In this document: positions 12,901 through 25,200 of the stretch, in pieces
Position numbering within the stretch: position 1 is the first letter of the stretch
Layout: every line of letters starts with the position of its first letter
Source: Lethocerus indicus
Taxonomy: Eukaryota; Arthropoda; Insecta; Hemiptera; Belostomatidae
Reading direction: 5' to 3'
DNA: 64,000 bases
NCBI GenBank assembly: GCA_019843655.1
Contig: JACDQD010000010.1
Location: 9,159,637-9,223,636 of the forward strand
Notes under the pieces: model-generated
Databases searched by the model: none
Told to the model about the DNA's origin: nothing
The model's input: the letters and a program-made list of their open reading frames with translations, nothing else
Made by a program: the position numbers and the translations under genes

Positions 12901-15291
12901 AGTAAGAAGGGTTTCTTTCCCCGGCGATCCATTATCTCCAGACATGTGGATTATGCGGTCTTCCTGTTTCAGAGAGAAATGACATATTATAATAAAGCCA
13001 GAAAACTCTACCGACCCCCCCCATCCCCAAATTTTTGTACCATTCATGATAAATTGTAGATTCGAACAGATAGTCGATAAAAGCGTTGAAAGGCTGTTGT
13101 TTGTTACAATACATAAATTTAATGGAACCGACTAAGAAAATCTTGCTCAGATTCTGAGTGCTCGTAAAACCTGGACGGTAGGGCAACGGTCAATTAAACG
13201 AAGTCGCGAATACTGCGCAACCTAAAATCGGTTTCGAGGCAATCATTAAAAGAGTGTGTGAGAGTGTTTCAATAAACAAGGCGAATGTCAGAATTAAATA
13301 CAGGTTTCGCTACCGCGCAACCCTGACATACATCCAGCAGTCCGTACACGGTAGCTCCGTTGGATCGGCGAGAGCTCTGGCCCGGCAGTGTTTCGCCACA
13401 AAAGAGAACGTCAGCGCCTACAGCTTCTTTCGGGGCCGGGGCCGCTAGACATTTTTTGACGGTTTTACAAACCGAAAAAAAGGAAGAAGGGAAACAGTTG
13501 GCATGACAGTCGGGTCGGAAACCCTTCCAGAACAGTTCTGTACTTTTATCTCTCTCTTTCTCTCGCTTCTTTCTCTCCCGTAGCCTATAAAACCGGTCTC
13601 GGCCAGAACGAGTTTGCGTGAGTGATTGAATCCGAGCAATTCGACTGTAATTTCACGAGTACAACGAACTGTGTTTCTTTTTTTTTTAAATAAAAGAAAA
13701 GAGTAAAGTGGTTTCTCGCCTTCACGATCGGCAATGGGACTGGACATGAACGGGCTCAGTCGAAAATTTCTTCTGATGTTTCTACGGTAGAAAATATGAT
13801 GAAATTTGAATAGAAGCTTACCTTAGCTTCATGGGTTCATACCCGCCACGCTTCCTGGCCGTTCCGCTCTTTAAATCTATTTCGAGACCGGTGGCTTCCA
13901 GAATAAACACTTCGCTAAGTGGAATGCGTCAGTCCAACGGTTTTCCACATGCCTAGACCTACCGAGCTGATACACCGAGTTAACAAATATTTTTGCAATT
14001 TGAAACTACAGATAGTGCTTGACGTTTTATTTGCTGTCACTGAGAAACATAATATCGCTAGGAAATTGTCTGAACTTAGTGAATTTAATGATGGTTATCT
14101 CCTTGTTGTATAAATATGTTTTGGAAAAGGTCTGAAACTCAACTCTTCAAGCTAAAGTCAGAAATTTGAGCGGAAGAATCAATCTATTCGGTAATAAGCC
14201 TTTCGGTTTGTTACTGGGCAGTTTTCTCAGACAAAGGAGTTCAAAAAGTGCTTGTAACAACTCCGGTATTCAGAAGTTTATATCAAACTGCTCCCCCCGC
14301 AATGTATAACCCGAGGCGGAAGCGGTCAGATAACATTTATCGGGTTAAAGCCGTAAACCCTCGTTACGAGTCGAAACGATTTTGAAATCGACCGGGTCCG
14401 TTTTTACAATTTTTAAGCTGTTACATTACAATACTATCTCAAGGTAGAAACTTCATGAATAAAATGGGACTCAATAGACTAAGTATAGGAAGTAGTAAAT
14501 AATTTTTGTACGCAGTTCTTACATGTCGCATATTAATGGGCTATCCCGTTCCCGTTCATTATGCGGAGTGTATTGCACTGAGACAATCTGTATTGCAACA
14601 ATGGATATCCGGCCAGCGCTCAGGTATTCGCTCATTCTTCAGGGCTACATACATAGAAATAAATTTTTACCGACTGTAATCGCCATCGAACATTATTTAC
14701 ACTGTCGTGCCGGACAATGCCCCCCCCCCAATGAAACATTGCTCCGAGTGAAGATAAAAGAGGGGAGGAGGAGGAGGACTCGTCTTCGATGGTATCTCGG
14801 GGAGGCAAAAAACCGACACGCCTGTTCAAACACGCTCCGTTGTCTTTGATACAGCCTTTGTTCCACGTCCTGCACGTTGATCCGGCCATGTTTCTAACAT
14901 GAAGTCGACCGGGAGTTCTCTGATTGAGAAATAAAAATCAATGGGGCCTCCATCAATAATGCATTGGCGATCGATCGGCCGGTACGATCGATCGAGAACC
15001 CCTTTTCGGACATCCGAACGGAGGAAGGTGTGTCTTTTCTCCGGTCCGAGGAAGTGTTTACTCAACACATGTCTTTCCAGTTATTTTTTTAAAGAATCCC
15101 GCAGCACTACGTCAAAGATGCAATCCAGATGTAGGTGAACTACATACATCACTTTTATATGTTCGGCTTTTATTAATCGGCGCCATTTACAAATATTTTT
15201 CTGTTTACGACGTCGTTGTTTATATTTTTATGTATTCCACATTGGGACGAATACTTGGACGAAAGAAAAAAATGTCTGTACTGCTCGTCGT

Positions 15292-15320
15292 TTGCCGAGG
15301 CAAACTGCCTCTGTCGGCAA
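15292..15320. other. Compact hairpin
   Basis: TTGCCGAGGCA at 15292-15302 pairs with TGCCTC (15306-15311) and GGCAA (15316-15320), with a 4-base bulge and a 3-base loop. Confidence 0.7.
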
Positions 15321-18030
15321 GCAGACTGGCGGGGGATATTCTAGCGCATTTCTAGACGGGCGGGATTCGTTGTGCAATAGATGAACTTCGGAACAGAGAA
15401 CACACAATCGCTTATCGGGAACGGACGAAGGCCAGCGCTATTTCTTAATAGGGGGAAGCGAGCGCGATGAGAGACAACCTTGGCCGCGAGTGGGGAATGC
15501 ACGTAAAAGTGGCCTGCATTTAATGTGTATCATCCTTTGTAATGCAATGTAAACTTCTGCTGTACCGCTGAGAAACGTCAGCCACAACTTGTCAGATATA
15601 TCGAAAAATACACTGTGACCTGTAATACATTTACTGTTGAGGAACTAAAAAAAGTTACTAAATTACTAAATTTTGAATCACTTTTTTGATATTTTTAAGA
15701 ATAATGAAACGTCGGGTGTGCCAATATGAGATGTTCTTTCACTGACAAATGTTAGCGGAAACAGTTGACTTTCAGTGACAGTATTGATCATTCAATTTTA
15801 CTAAGTTTAATACCTAAATATCACAAGTTTTGTTAAAAGGGTTCTATAACGTTGAATATCGTCCCCTGTGCGATTACCTTGACACCTCACACGATTCAGT
15901 TTTGGAATAGGCCGCAGCGTTCTCCCTCTCGCAAGTTTCTCAATTGGCTAATGGGTCGCGTTAATGTACCCCGCGTTATGCCGCCGACCGCTCCAACAAG
16001 GTTTGACGCCATTACCGCACCATTCAGTTGGCGAAGGAGTCGCGAAGTTTGAAGAAGCAACGCTATAACACTGACCTAAGGGCAGTATTTCCGACGCCAT
16101 CGGACGGTAATGACGGTAAATTACCGTTGCGGGACGCGAGGGACAACTCTCTGTGAAATCATTTCGAGCTTGGGAACAACGCCGGTAGTCGGTGTAAACT
16201 TTCCCTTGTACGGCAAACACTCCTGAGGAGCCCAAGGTTGGTTGGCACGAAATTGTAAACACTGGGCCTCGTTTCGGCCATGGTTTTGGTGTCATTCGTG
16301 TACCAAGCGGTCCCGACAAACGATTCCGTCCGTCTTATCTGTTTTACTGAGACGAAGAAAAAATACCGAACGACGCCCTCAGTAAAATTCAACCTCCGTA
16401 CCGATCTGCGTGGTTTCCTCCGCGCAGTACCGGGAGTGACGTAAGCGTTGGCCATCACGCCTGAACTTAGGCTGGGGCTTAGCTCGAGAAAAATAACGAA
16501 GTTGTTTTGATTTATAACTCTATCCCCGAGACCCTCATTGTTCGGTATATTCCTGCAGTTAAATCCTACGTGCGTATGCAATCACAAATGTCAAATTTGA
16601 TTGTGGTAGTAAATTTTTTTAATTTTAAATAAATAACATAAATATAAGTTTGAGTATTCGAATATTGAGGAGCGATAAAACAACGAAGGACTAGATTTTC
16701 AAAATAAGAAATGAAGTGTTCCACGACATTCTGTACCGTGGAAGGCTTCACAAGCTGCGTTCCTGTCAAAAACAGAACTTAGAGCCCGGGCAGGCAATTA
16801 CCAGAAAATTACGCGAGACAGAAAGTGGAATTAGAGTTAACTACCAACCTGTACCGACACAACAGAGTGTTTGCCGAAACTGAGAAAATTAATAGTAAAT
16901 TTAAGACATCATCGATCTGTAAGCCGAGATAATTTTTATAATTTTAACATCTTTACAAGGTTTGTAATAACAATTAATCCTAAGCCCACTTAAGGGATTT
17001 GTGAAGTGAAAAATGTTATTAGCATGGCACTGTATTCCAGTGGAGACGTAGACTTTCCACCAGATTAGTTGATGAGTTCACAAATTTAATGGGAGCAATT
17101 TCATTAGGCGCTCGCTCTAATTGCATTCCACCGATGAGAACTTTCGATTAAGCTCGCGAGAATCAATACTGCAGTCATCAAGACTCGAATCGCGGGGTGT
17201 AAGTTGCCTGGGGTACGTGCTGAAGTTGGGGACTTCACTTGCGCACTCAGTGAAACTGGGTAGGCCGTTCGTTGCGTAAATAGAAAGTTTCTTTTACGGG
17301 AAATGTTAACGAGATGATTGCGACATGCATGAAACGCAGCGCGGTGATGCTTCACGACGTGTATGCACAATAGGTAAGGCGGCAACCTCCAATTAAACGA
17401 GCGAATCATAAGAACATTTACATTAATTCCATAATGCTATCTTTTTTTTATAATTTCACAAGAAGATCAACGACCAGACAAAACTTTCGTTAACGAATCC
17501 AGCTTGACAGTCTAATTAACCTAAGCTTATTAAACCTTACTAAATAAATTAAATAACTGACAGAAGTCGCAGCACATTAACAACCTGAAGCTTACAATAT
17601 ATAATGGAAGTGTAATCACGACCTATTAATTTCAAGTAAAAGGTAAGGGCTCGGTGTTTATATAATGATTAATGCATTTCTATGACAGTTTAGTTGAAAA
17701 TGTTGACTGTTGACTTGAATTTTAATTAACTGTACGCGATATCGTACGCAATATCAACTATCTGTTCTAGAATTAATTCTTCATTTCAAGACTGTATGTT
17801 ATACTGTTTCCACCTGCAGGTGGTCAAAGTGTGATACCTCCGGGTAGTCGCAATGTACGGTTTCCAATAACGGTAATAACGCGGTAGCAATACCGTAATG
17901 TCGGGCTGTCGGAACGCCCCGGGACCCGTTCATTATTGCCTTCGAGAAAAGGAAACCTCCAAATCGTGACTCCCCTACCCCTCTCACCAATCGGCCGAGG
18001 GGACATTTTTTTCGTCCAACGGATCTGGGG

Positions 18031-18052
18031 TAACACACACACACACACACAC
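18031..18052. repeat. (AC)n microsatellite
   Basis: About ten AC units. Confidence 0.95.
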
Positions 18053-19229
18053 GGACGGACTCCTGGAGGCCGAGGAACCGCCTCCCCCGTCGTACCCGGG
18101 GACTTTAGCGGGTGGTTCGGGACAAAGGGGACCCGGGGAGTCCCAAGTTCAGGTAGAAAACGAGTTTCAAGGTTCTCGACCGCTGACCGGACGGCGGAGG
18201 GCGTTTATTTCCTTGGGGGGTTTTTATTTCTGTTCTTTGTATTCCTCGAACTCGAGCCGGGCAAATTATTTAGTTTACGCCCAGGGTCTTCAGCAATTTA
18301 CGGTTCGACGATTTTTCGATTTTCTGAAACCATTTAGAGCGCTTAAACCTCCGACAAAAATTCAAGTGTACAATGTCAGCCAGTAAAAGAAGTAGAAATT
18401 CTTGAGTCAATAAATAAATAAGAATAATTAAATGCTCCTTTGTTTAAATTCGTCTGTAAGTTTAGAACAACAACTCTGAGATTTTTAATTATGTAGTAAC
18501 AAGAGTCGAATTGACATCTGTCTATTAAACATTTGCAAACAATAATTCAATTAAAGGAATTTTACGATTATTACCGGTATCAGCGAAACGACAAAACAGC
18601 AGTCGCTGCGCATTTATTATCCTAGACGACGCAATCCATATAAGGACGCAATGAATGTTAAACACGGATGTCTGTCTCAACCGGTAGCAGGCTTTCTCAT
18701 AGCATTTCAAACCATCCAGGCATTTCTTATATTTACCCCCCCCCCCGCCAGGTAGTAAAACACAAGTTCCCTTTATGCCGTTAGCTGTGTTGCCCACCCA
18801 GCACAAAGGGAAACAAATTCAATACGCCAAATCGAAACGCTATAACGGTATCCTCGAAGAAGGCAGAAAAAGGAGTATAGTTTTATAACTCAGGAGTTTA
18901 CAGTTCACATTTCCTAACAGGGGAAAATCAATACTCTAGATGGCCATCTATTTGAAAATAATCTTGCGCAATTACTGAAATTATATGTGTTTAATACCCT
19001 AGAAATCTTGAGAGCATAGTATAGTTAGAAGGCAAGAAGCTTTTAAAATATAGGAAAAAGCTGCTAATGCTTTTTTCCTGGCTCGTCTCGGTGAGGTCTA
19101 GCGAAATATTGGAGTTAATTGAGACAATTCGCAACCTGGCGGATATTGCTATTTTCTTTTTTTGCAGAAACTAGAAAGGGGTGAGTGAACAGCGCAATTT
19201 AATCGTCCACAATTCCCCTTTTAGTGGCG

Positions 19230-19247
19230 CTCTCTCTCTCTCTCTCC
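19230..19247. repeat. (CT)n microsatellite
   Basis: About nine CT units. Confidence 0.9.
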
Positions 19248-22040
19248 GTTTCAAATGTTAACTTCCCACGGCTTTCTCGCTGGAAATTATGCGTGCATCC
19301 ATCTCCTGGGCAAACCTCGTTTTACCTCTGAGTGTTCCCAGGCCACGAAGGGGACCGATTTCATACTCGGTCGAAGGGGATAGAACCGTGTCCTCACGGA
19401 CGAGGGGACAGGTATAATTTTACGGCCACCACCATATGGCCAGGACCCATGACCGTATCCTTATTTTCTATGGGAATAACAAAAAATACTGTTAATTTGG
19501 AAATATGTCAAAATTTAAGACCATAAGCTTCGTCCCTTACAATAACAAAAGCCCCTACCTGTATCTTACCAAACTTGAGAAACCTTGTATTGTAGTATTT
19601 ACAGAAAGAGGATTGTTAATAAACGTCATTCATTGGTCATTTACACTGTGCTTGCATTTAAAAACCATCGATATTATTATCCCAAAATTAACTAAAATAT
19701 AACGATAAAAGTATTATTAATTAATTTTAATTACAAATAATTAGCCAATTATAATTATAAAGGAGTAATTCCCATCTTAGAATCGACCCACGCTAATAAG
19801 GCAGAACAATGGGGCTCTTACTTAGTAAGTTGAACTCGTGTCAGTTCACATTTAATAATAAATTACACGACTCATTTCTTTTAAAAAATTAATATACGCG
19901 GATATACTTAGGGCACTCAAGAGTTAAACCTCTACCCATCCGAATTACAGGCATACAAGTTTAAATTACGATGGTCACCATATGATCAATCACAGTTCGA
20001 TTGCTCGGATCAACCGGCGATAGAGAATCCCAGTAATTATTATTAGTAAGGAAGCGCGAGATAATTTTTTGGCTACAAACCAAGGTGTTTATTAAATGTA
20101 GATTCCTTGCACTACTAATTGCATAATAAAAATAAGTGGACAATTAAGTGCATTGTAAATAGATCATTCAAACCCAACGACTCATGCGGCAACCATTTTG
20201 CATATTAATGCTTCCCGTTCATGGTTATTAATATCAATTGTAGTTTATATAGCTACGAGTACGCATATAATTTCAGGTGGTCCGAACTACCTGGGTGTAA
20301 ACAATGAGTCGACGATTCCCGCTCGGGAAGTATTAGCACAATTCCCTGAAAGGGAAGCCCACTACACTCAAGGGATTATCTCTAGACTACCTGCTTTATA
20401 TTTTTAATTCATGTCTTAATATATGGAAGCTACCCAATTTATATTTCAATTTAAAACTGAAGCCACCCCAATTTCAATGCGCTCGGTGGCCTCCACTAAA
20501 TTTCCCCGTCATCGGAAAAGCTATTAACATACAAACGGTAAGACCTGCAATGAATGAAGTCCAAAGTGGGTCGCACTCGCGATGATGGCCAATTAGAGCG
20601 CTGATGAACACAAACGAAAGCGATGACGTTATTAAGCATTAGTGTAATCCACGTCTGACGCATTACAACCTCTTGCACTAATTACCATTAGTAGTTAGCT
20701 AGGCTTCTATTCCGATTAAGGCTCTTTCTGTCTAAAGCTTTAGTGTTGAGTTTCCAACAAGAACTATATCACACTAATGCACGCCATCACAATTAAGTAA
20801 ATGCCTTTTTAAGTTTTATTACACAAATGTAATAATGTAATATTACCTATTTCGCGGGCTAAAGTAAAACTATTTCAGTAATTCTGCTCCCTATATGATA
20901 TAAATGTAATGGGGACGAAAATATCATGGAATATGTAAAAAACTATATTTTAAGTTAGAATTGTTTTTTGTGTGAATGGAAAACCAATTTTTTAATGCGA
21001 TAAGAAAAAATACAATCGTCCGTTTCCTTTACACGTGAGCACAAAACGTCTCAGAGAAAAATGATACTAAATTGCCCTCAATTAGGCTTGCCACTTGTGG
21101 CACAAATGGATTCCTGCCCATCGTCCGGGTCGTGTCTTCTTCAAAGAGAAGCCGAACCAGTTTATGCAATTTCAAGCTTCACGGGGGGAAAAAAGAATCA
21201 ATCCCACCACCATCAATGATTTATGACAGCAAGAGCAGTTTAAGCGACTCAAATGTGGGACTATCGCCCACATTTCTTATCATTACATGTTTTTACGTGT
21301 TTAAAGTATTAAAATGAACCGTAAATTTCATTCAAGACGTATCTATTATGCTCGGCCAACCATGAAATAAATAAATACTCTATTGCAGTAAAGAATGATA
21401 AAGCGATTTTTCATCACACCATAAAACCACTAAGCATGACTGCCATAATTGAGCGCATCTGTCGCTTATGACAACTTAATATAAAGCGGATAATACTATA
21501 AAGAATTGAATATAAAGAAAAATAAGACAGAAATGCCCATAGTAGAAGTTGATTAGAAAACATTCTACAATCATTATTCGTAACACTAACACGAAAATAG
21601 CTCCAGAATTTAAGAAAATGTACTCCTCTTCTGCGAAACAATTTAAATCCCTCCCATTTAAGTCCTGAAATAATAGTATCAAATAATGGCGGGGTGTAGA
21701 TTCAGTTATATAATTTGCGGGGCTTCCATTTGCCAGTCAGAAGTTCGGAAAAACACTGGACTAATATCCGAAAAAACGCCTCCATCGGTCCACAAAAACG
21801 GCGGTGCAACAGCTCGGGGCGGTCCAAAATCGTTGGAATTAACTCCGTGGAGCGGAAGCGGCATATAAAGGAGGATTCCTCGGCACTTGCTGTAAGAAAA
21901 GGGTCCGCCGGAAGGGCTACGGGTTGACGACCTTACCGGGTGACTGACACCGTGCTCGAACCCCAACTTTGCGTTGCACAAACATTCGTATTAACATTTA
22001 ATAGATTGATTATAATTTATATATATAATAATACGCCAAT

Positions 22041-22062
22041 TTATATATATATATATATATAT
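22041..22062. repeat. (AT)n microsatellite
   Basis: Eleven AT units, inside a wider A/T-only block that precedes a decayed tandem duplication. Confidence 0.9.
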
Positions 22063-22075
22063 AATTATATAATCC

Positions 22076-22275
22076 GAATTATACAAATAAAATGATCATA
22101 ATTTTTTTGAATGGCTGTAAAGACTATAATAGCCACACGATTGTCGTTTTTTCAAAAAATTGCATTTTAATGTTTTACGTCATCTTACAGTTTTCTAAAA
22201 TCATCTGAATTATACAAAAAATATTGTCTGCATTTATTAATGACTGCAATGGCTATTATATTCACACGAATGTCG
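22076..22275. repeat. Decayed tandem duplication, period about 130 bp
   Basis: GAATTATACAAA occurs at 22076 and 22207. CACACGATTGTCG at 22134-22146 matches CACACGAATGTCG at 22263-22275. Partly similar sequence (TGGCTRTWATA-like) lies between in both halves, so an old local duplication is likely. Confidence 0.55.
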
Positions 22276-25200
22276 TATTACGCTCATTTCCCAACCTTCG
22301 TGCTACTATTCAGGCGCATAGATGCAGCATCCCCACACATGTGTTTTCTGCACCCCATTAAAAAATATCAGGTTTCAATTATTTCCGAGTATTATACTAC
22401 AGCTACGCTATAACCGGTTACTACAGTTATATTTTTTCACTGATCTAAAAGTGTTTCTGACGCATTTTCAAATGTGAAACTTCGAAAACTGTTCCAGAAT
22501 TTCGCGGCATCGGTCATTCCCGGTTTCACCTCCCGAGAGTTCACCGCCTCGGCGGCCGCGGACAGATTTGAATCTGTCAAAAAAGATGAATTCATCTTTT
22601 TCACTTGTACAGTCGGGCTGAAATGAGACCCGGCGAGACGATTGCGAAAAGAACGAAACCCATCAGATCTCAAATCGTGACACTGTAATGACAGAAGTCA
22701 CGTACCGCGCTAATTGTACGAGCGCTTCAGAGGAAAGCAGACAATTTAATTTCAATTCGGTTCAATTAAAGCACGATTGTTTTCCATTTTTTTCCCGAGG
22801 CAATTTAAAATGCTCAAGCTGCAACTGCGGTTGCGATAAAATACCATTTAGTAAAACTATTCTGAATGTTATTAACGTTAGGTGATTTCGTATTATGCAA
22901 TTGAAAGCATCCACTGTCGTCACGGACTTACGACAATTACGGCAATCTACAAATGAGAGGTCCTAAAACTCTTCCTCTAAGAATAATATTACTACCAGCT
23001 CTTCTTACATTAGGAATTGACATAATGGTAGCTGGAATGAACTGTCTTTGTGACCACCTTTAATCCGACCTCCTTAATCCGGATGTCCGTTATTCTGTTT
23101 ATAGGAGAGTGAAATGTTTGCTAAAAAAACTCTTTGTCATTTGTCTGAGCATCCTGTCGCTATTATCACTACAGCTACATGCCTACAACTTTATATCTAC
23201 ACAAATATCAAGCATGAAATTGCTGTTGTGCTACACTGGGCAGGATGTCTACTGATTACGCTGCTACTTCTTTTATTGCTATCTAAATATTTAAAATTTG
23301 CCTATTATATTAGTAATTATAAGAGCAGTTGCAATAGTATAACATGAAACTAAGCGACAATCCCTATGCAGTCATTATTGCGCGTATTAGTGTACAAGGA
23401 ATATTATATTTTACTGTACAACTAAATGTTGAATACTTAAACGGTCGAGTCACTCTGGTTTATGCCCGAGTACACTTTATTACGCCCTCGTCTTGCAATA
23501 AACTGGCCCCGCAAGTGTTTACCCCCGGCCATTTAATAGCTCATTGCTTCCACTCCGTTTGCGACTACTGCTTGCCATTGGGCAAGGTTTACCGTCACGA
23601 ACGGACGCGCCTAACGTAGCCGACGTTTATGTTCGCCTCTCGGTGAAACGTGCAATTAGTCAATTACGGGCCTTCGGATCGGCTACCGCTTTCAGTATTT
23701 TTTATTCCCTCCTCCCCATGCCTGCAACGCATACTGCAATAATACAGTCACGGCCAGATATACACGTGTTAATTTATTAGGCCGATCTTTGAGGTGATTA
23801 ACCCTTCCTAGAAAAACTAAATATGCTCAGGACCCAGAAAAGCTTACAGATATTGAAAACAAAAGTAAAACTTCCAATAATCCACCTACTTGCAGCAGTG
23901 CTAATTTTTATCACAGAACACAATTGTATTTAGTAAAAGTACTCGAGAAGATATCGCCAGAGGAGTTTGGGATTTCTGGCTGGATGTCGGAGTTCGGGGC
24001 ACGTCCCCTTTGTCTAAATTGGACATGCTTTACAATCAGTTGAGAACATTTAAATTTACAAATTAATCTCCTTATCTCGCCATTGTACACGTGCATTTTG
24101 TAAAAACTAACTTCGAATAAAAAAGTCGCAGGAACTTTTTAGCGGTAAAATTTTAAAATTATTTTTTAGACGGTTGGGTGCGAGTTCCCAACCTTCCGTC
24201 TATTTATAAATCGGCGCGTGTTTATACGCTTTGTATATTTTCCTGAGGCCCCACGCTCCGAGATATGAAAACTGTACGCGACACAATTCAAAGGAATGGC
24301 TTGGAGTACTAACACCGGTTACATTGTGGACGCGGAGTGGTGAAGGACCGGGTTTAAAGTTGCGCTCGGAAAATAGAGCCGAGCTTAGATAGTATTAAAG
24401 GCGAATCCACCCCGGGCCTCAGAGGTAGCACAACGTTGTAATATATCCGGTTGTCAAGGGGTTTTCGTTTTCTTGGACTTTCCCTTCACCGTCCGGAGTT
24501 AGTATTGATCGCATTAACCAAAAAAACCTTATTTACAGAGTATCAACATATGTGATGTGAGTTATCAGCGTTGTTTCACCATATGGAGCCCATTTCCCTG
24601 ACACGTATCGAGACAAAAATAACCGTTTGAACTCTTTTTTTTATCTCATCAGGGCTTGAGTTATACAGACTTAGTATATAAATGAACATCTATTAATTTG
24701 GCTCACCATTGATCGCAAGCGTTTCGTTTCAAATTTTTGAAATCGAAAATCTTTTAAGGGTAGATATTTCGAGTGGATGCCATAATTGTACGGTTTATGG
24801 TATTGTCTGCATACTGAAATTTGACATAATTTGAATAAAACCCGGAGCCTACAGCTAGTTTTTGTTTGTTCAATCTCTTTACTGTGTGGCATTTGTGAAA
24901 GTTTCGCTCTCAATATTGCCTGGCGACTGGCCTAAGGCCGTAGGGGAAACTAAGGTAATAAAACAAAAATAGTAAAACTTATTTACTCCAAAGGACCTAG
25001 AAGAAACAAGGTATGCGGTGGAAACTGCCCAAGGACTATTCCTGACCATCGCGTGTACATGACAATTGATTTGAAATTTCATTCAGACACACCTATATGT
25101 GATATATGAATAGATATGATCTATATGATCTCCCATGCTTTCTAATCAGCTTACAATGGAATACTGTACGTAGATACGCAAATCGTGTGAGATTAAAAAC

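Noticed and set aside
13350..13395. Possible tRNA-like GTAGCTCCGTTGGATCGGCGAGAGC stretch
   Set aside because: No acceptor stem, anticodon arm or T-arm could be folded around it.
13586..13747. TATAAAA at 13586-13592 after a CT-rich tract, as a possible second promoter
   Set aside because: No TCAGT-type initiator follows and no exon could be tied to it.
16159..16581. 140-codon open frame on the minus strand
   Set aside because: Overlaps another chance frame, has no recognisable family landmarks, and lies in a locally CpG-rich stretch where stop codons are rarer.
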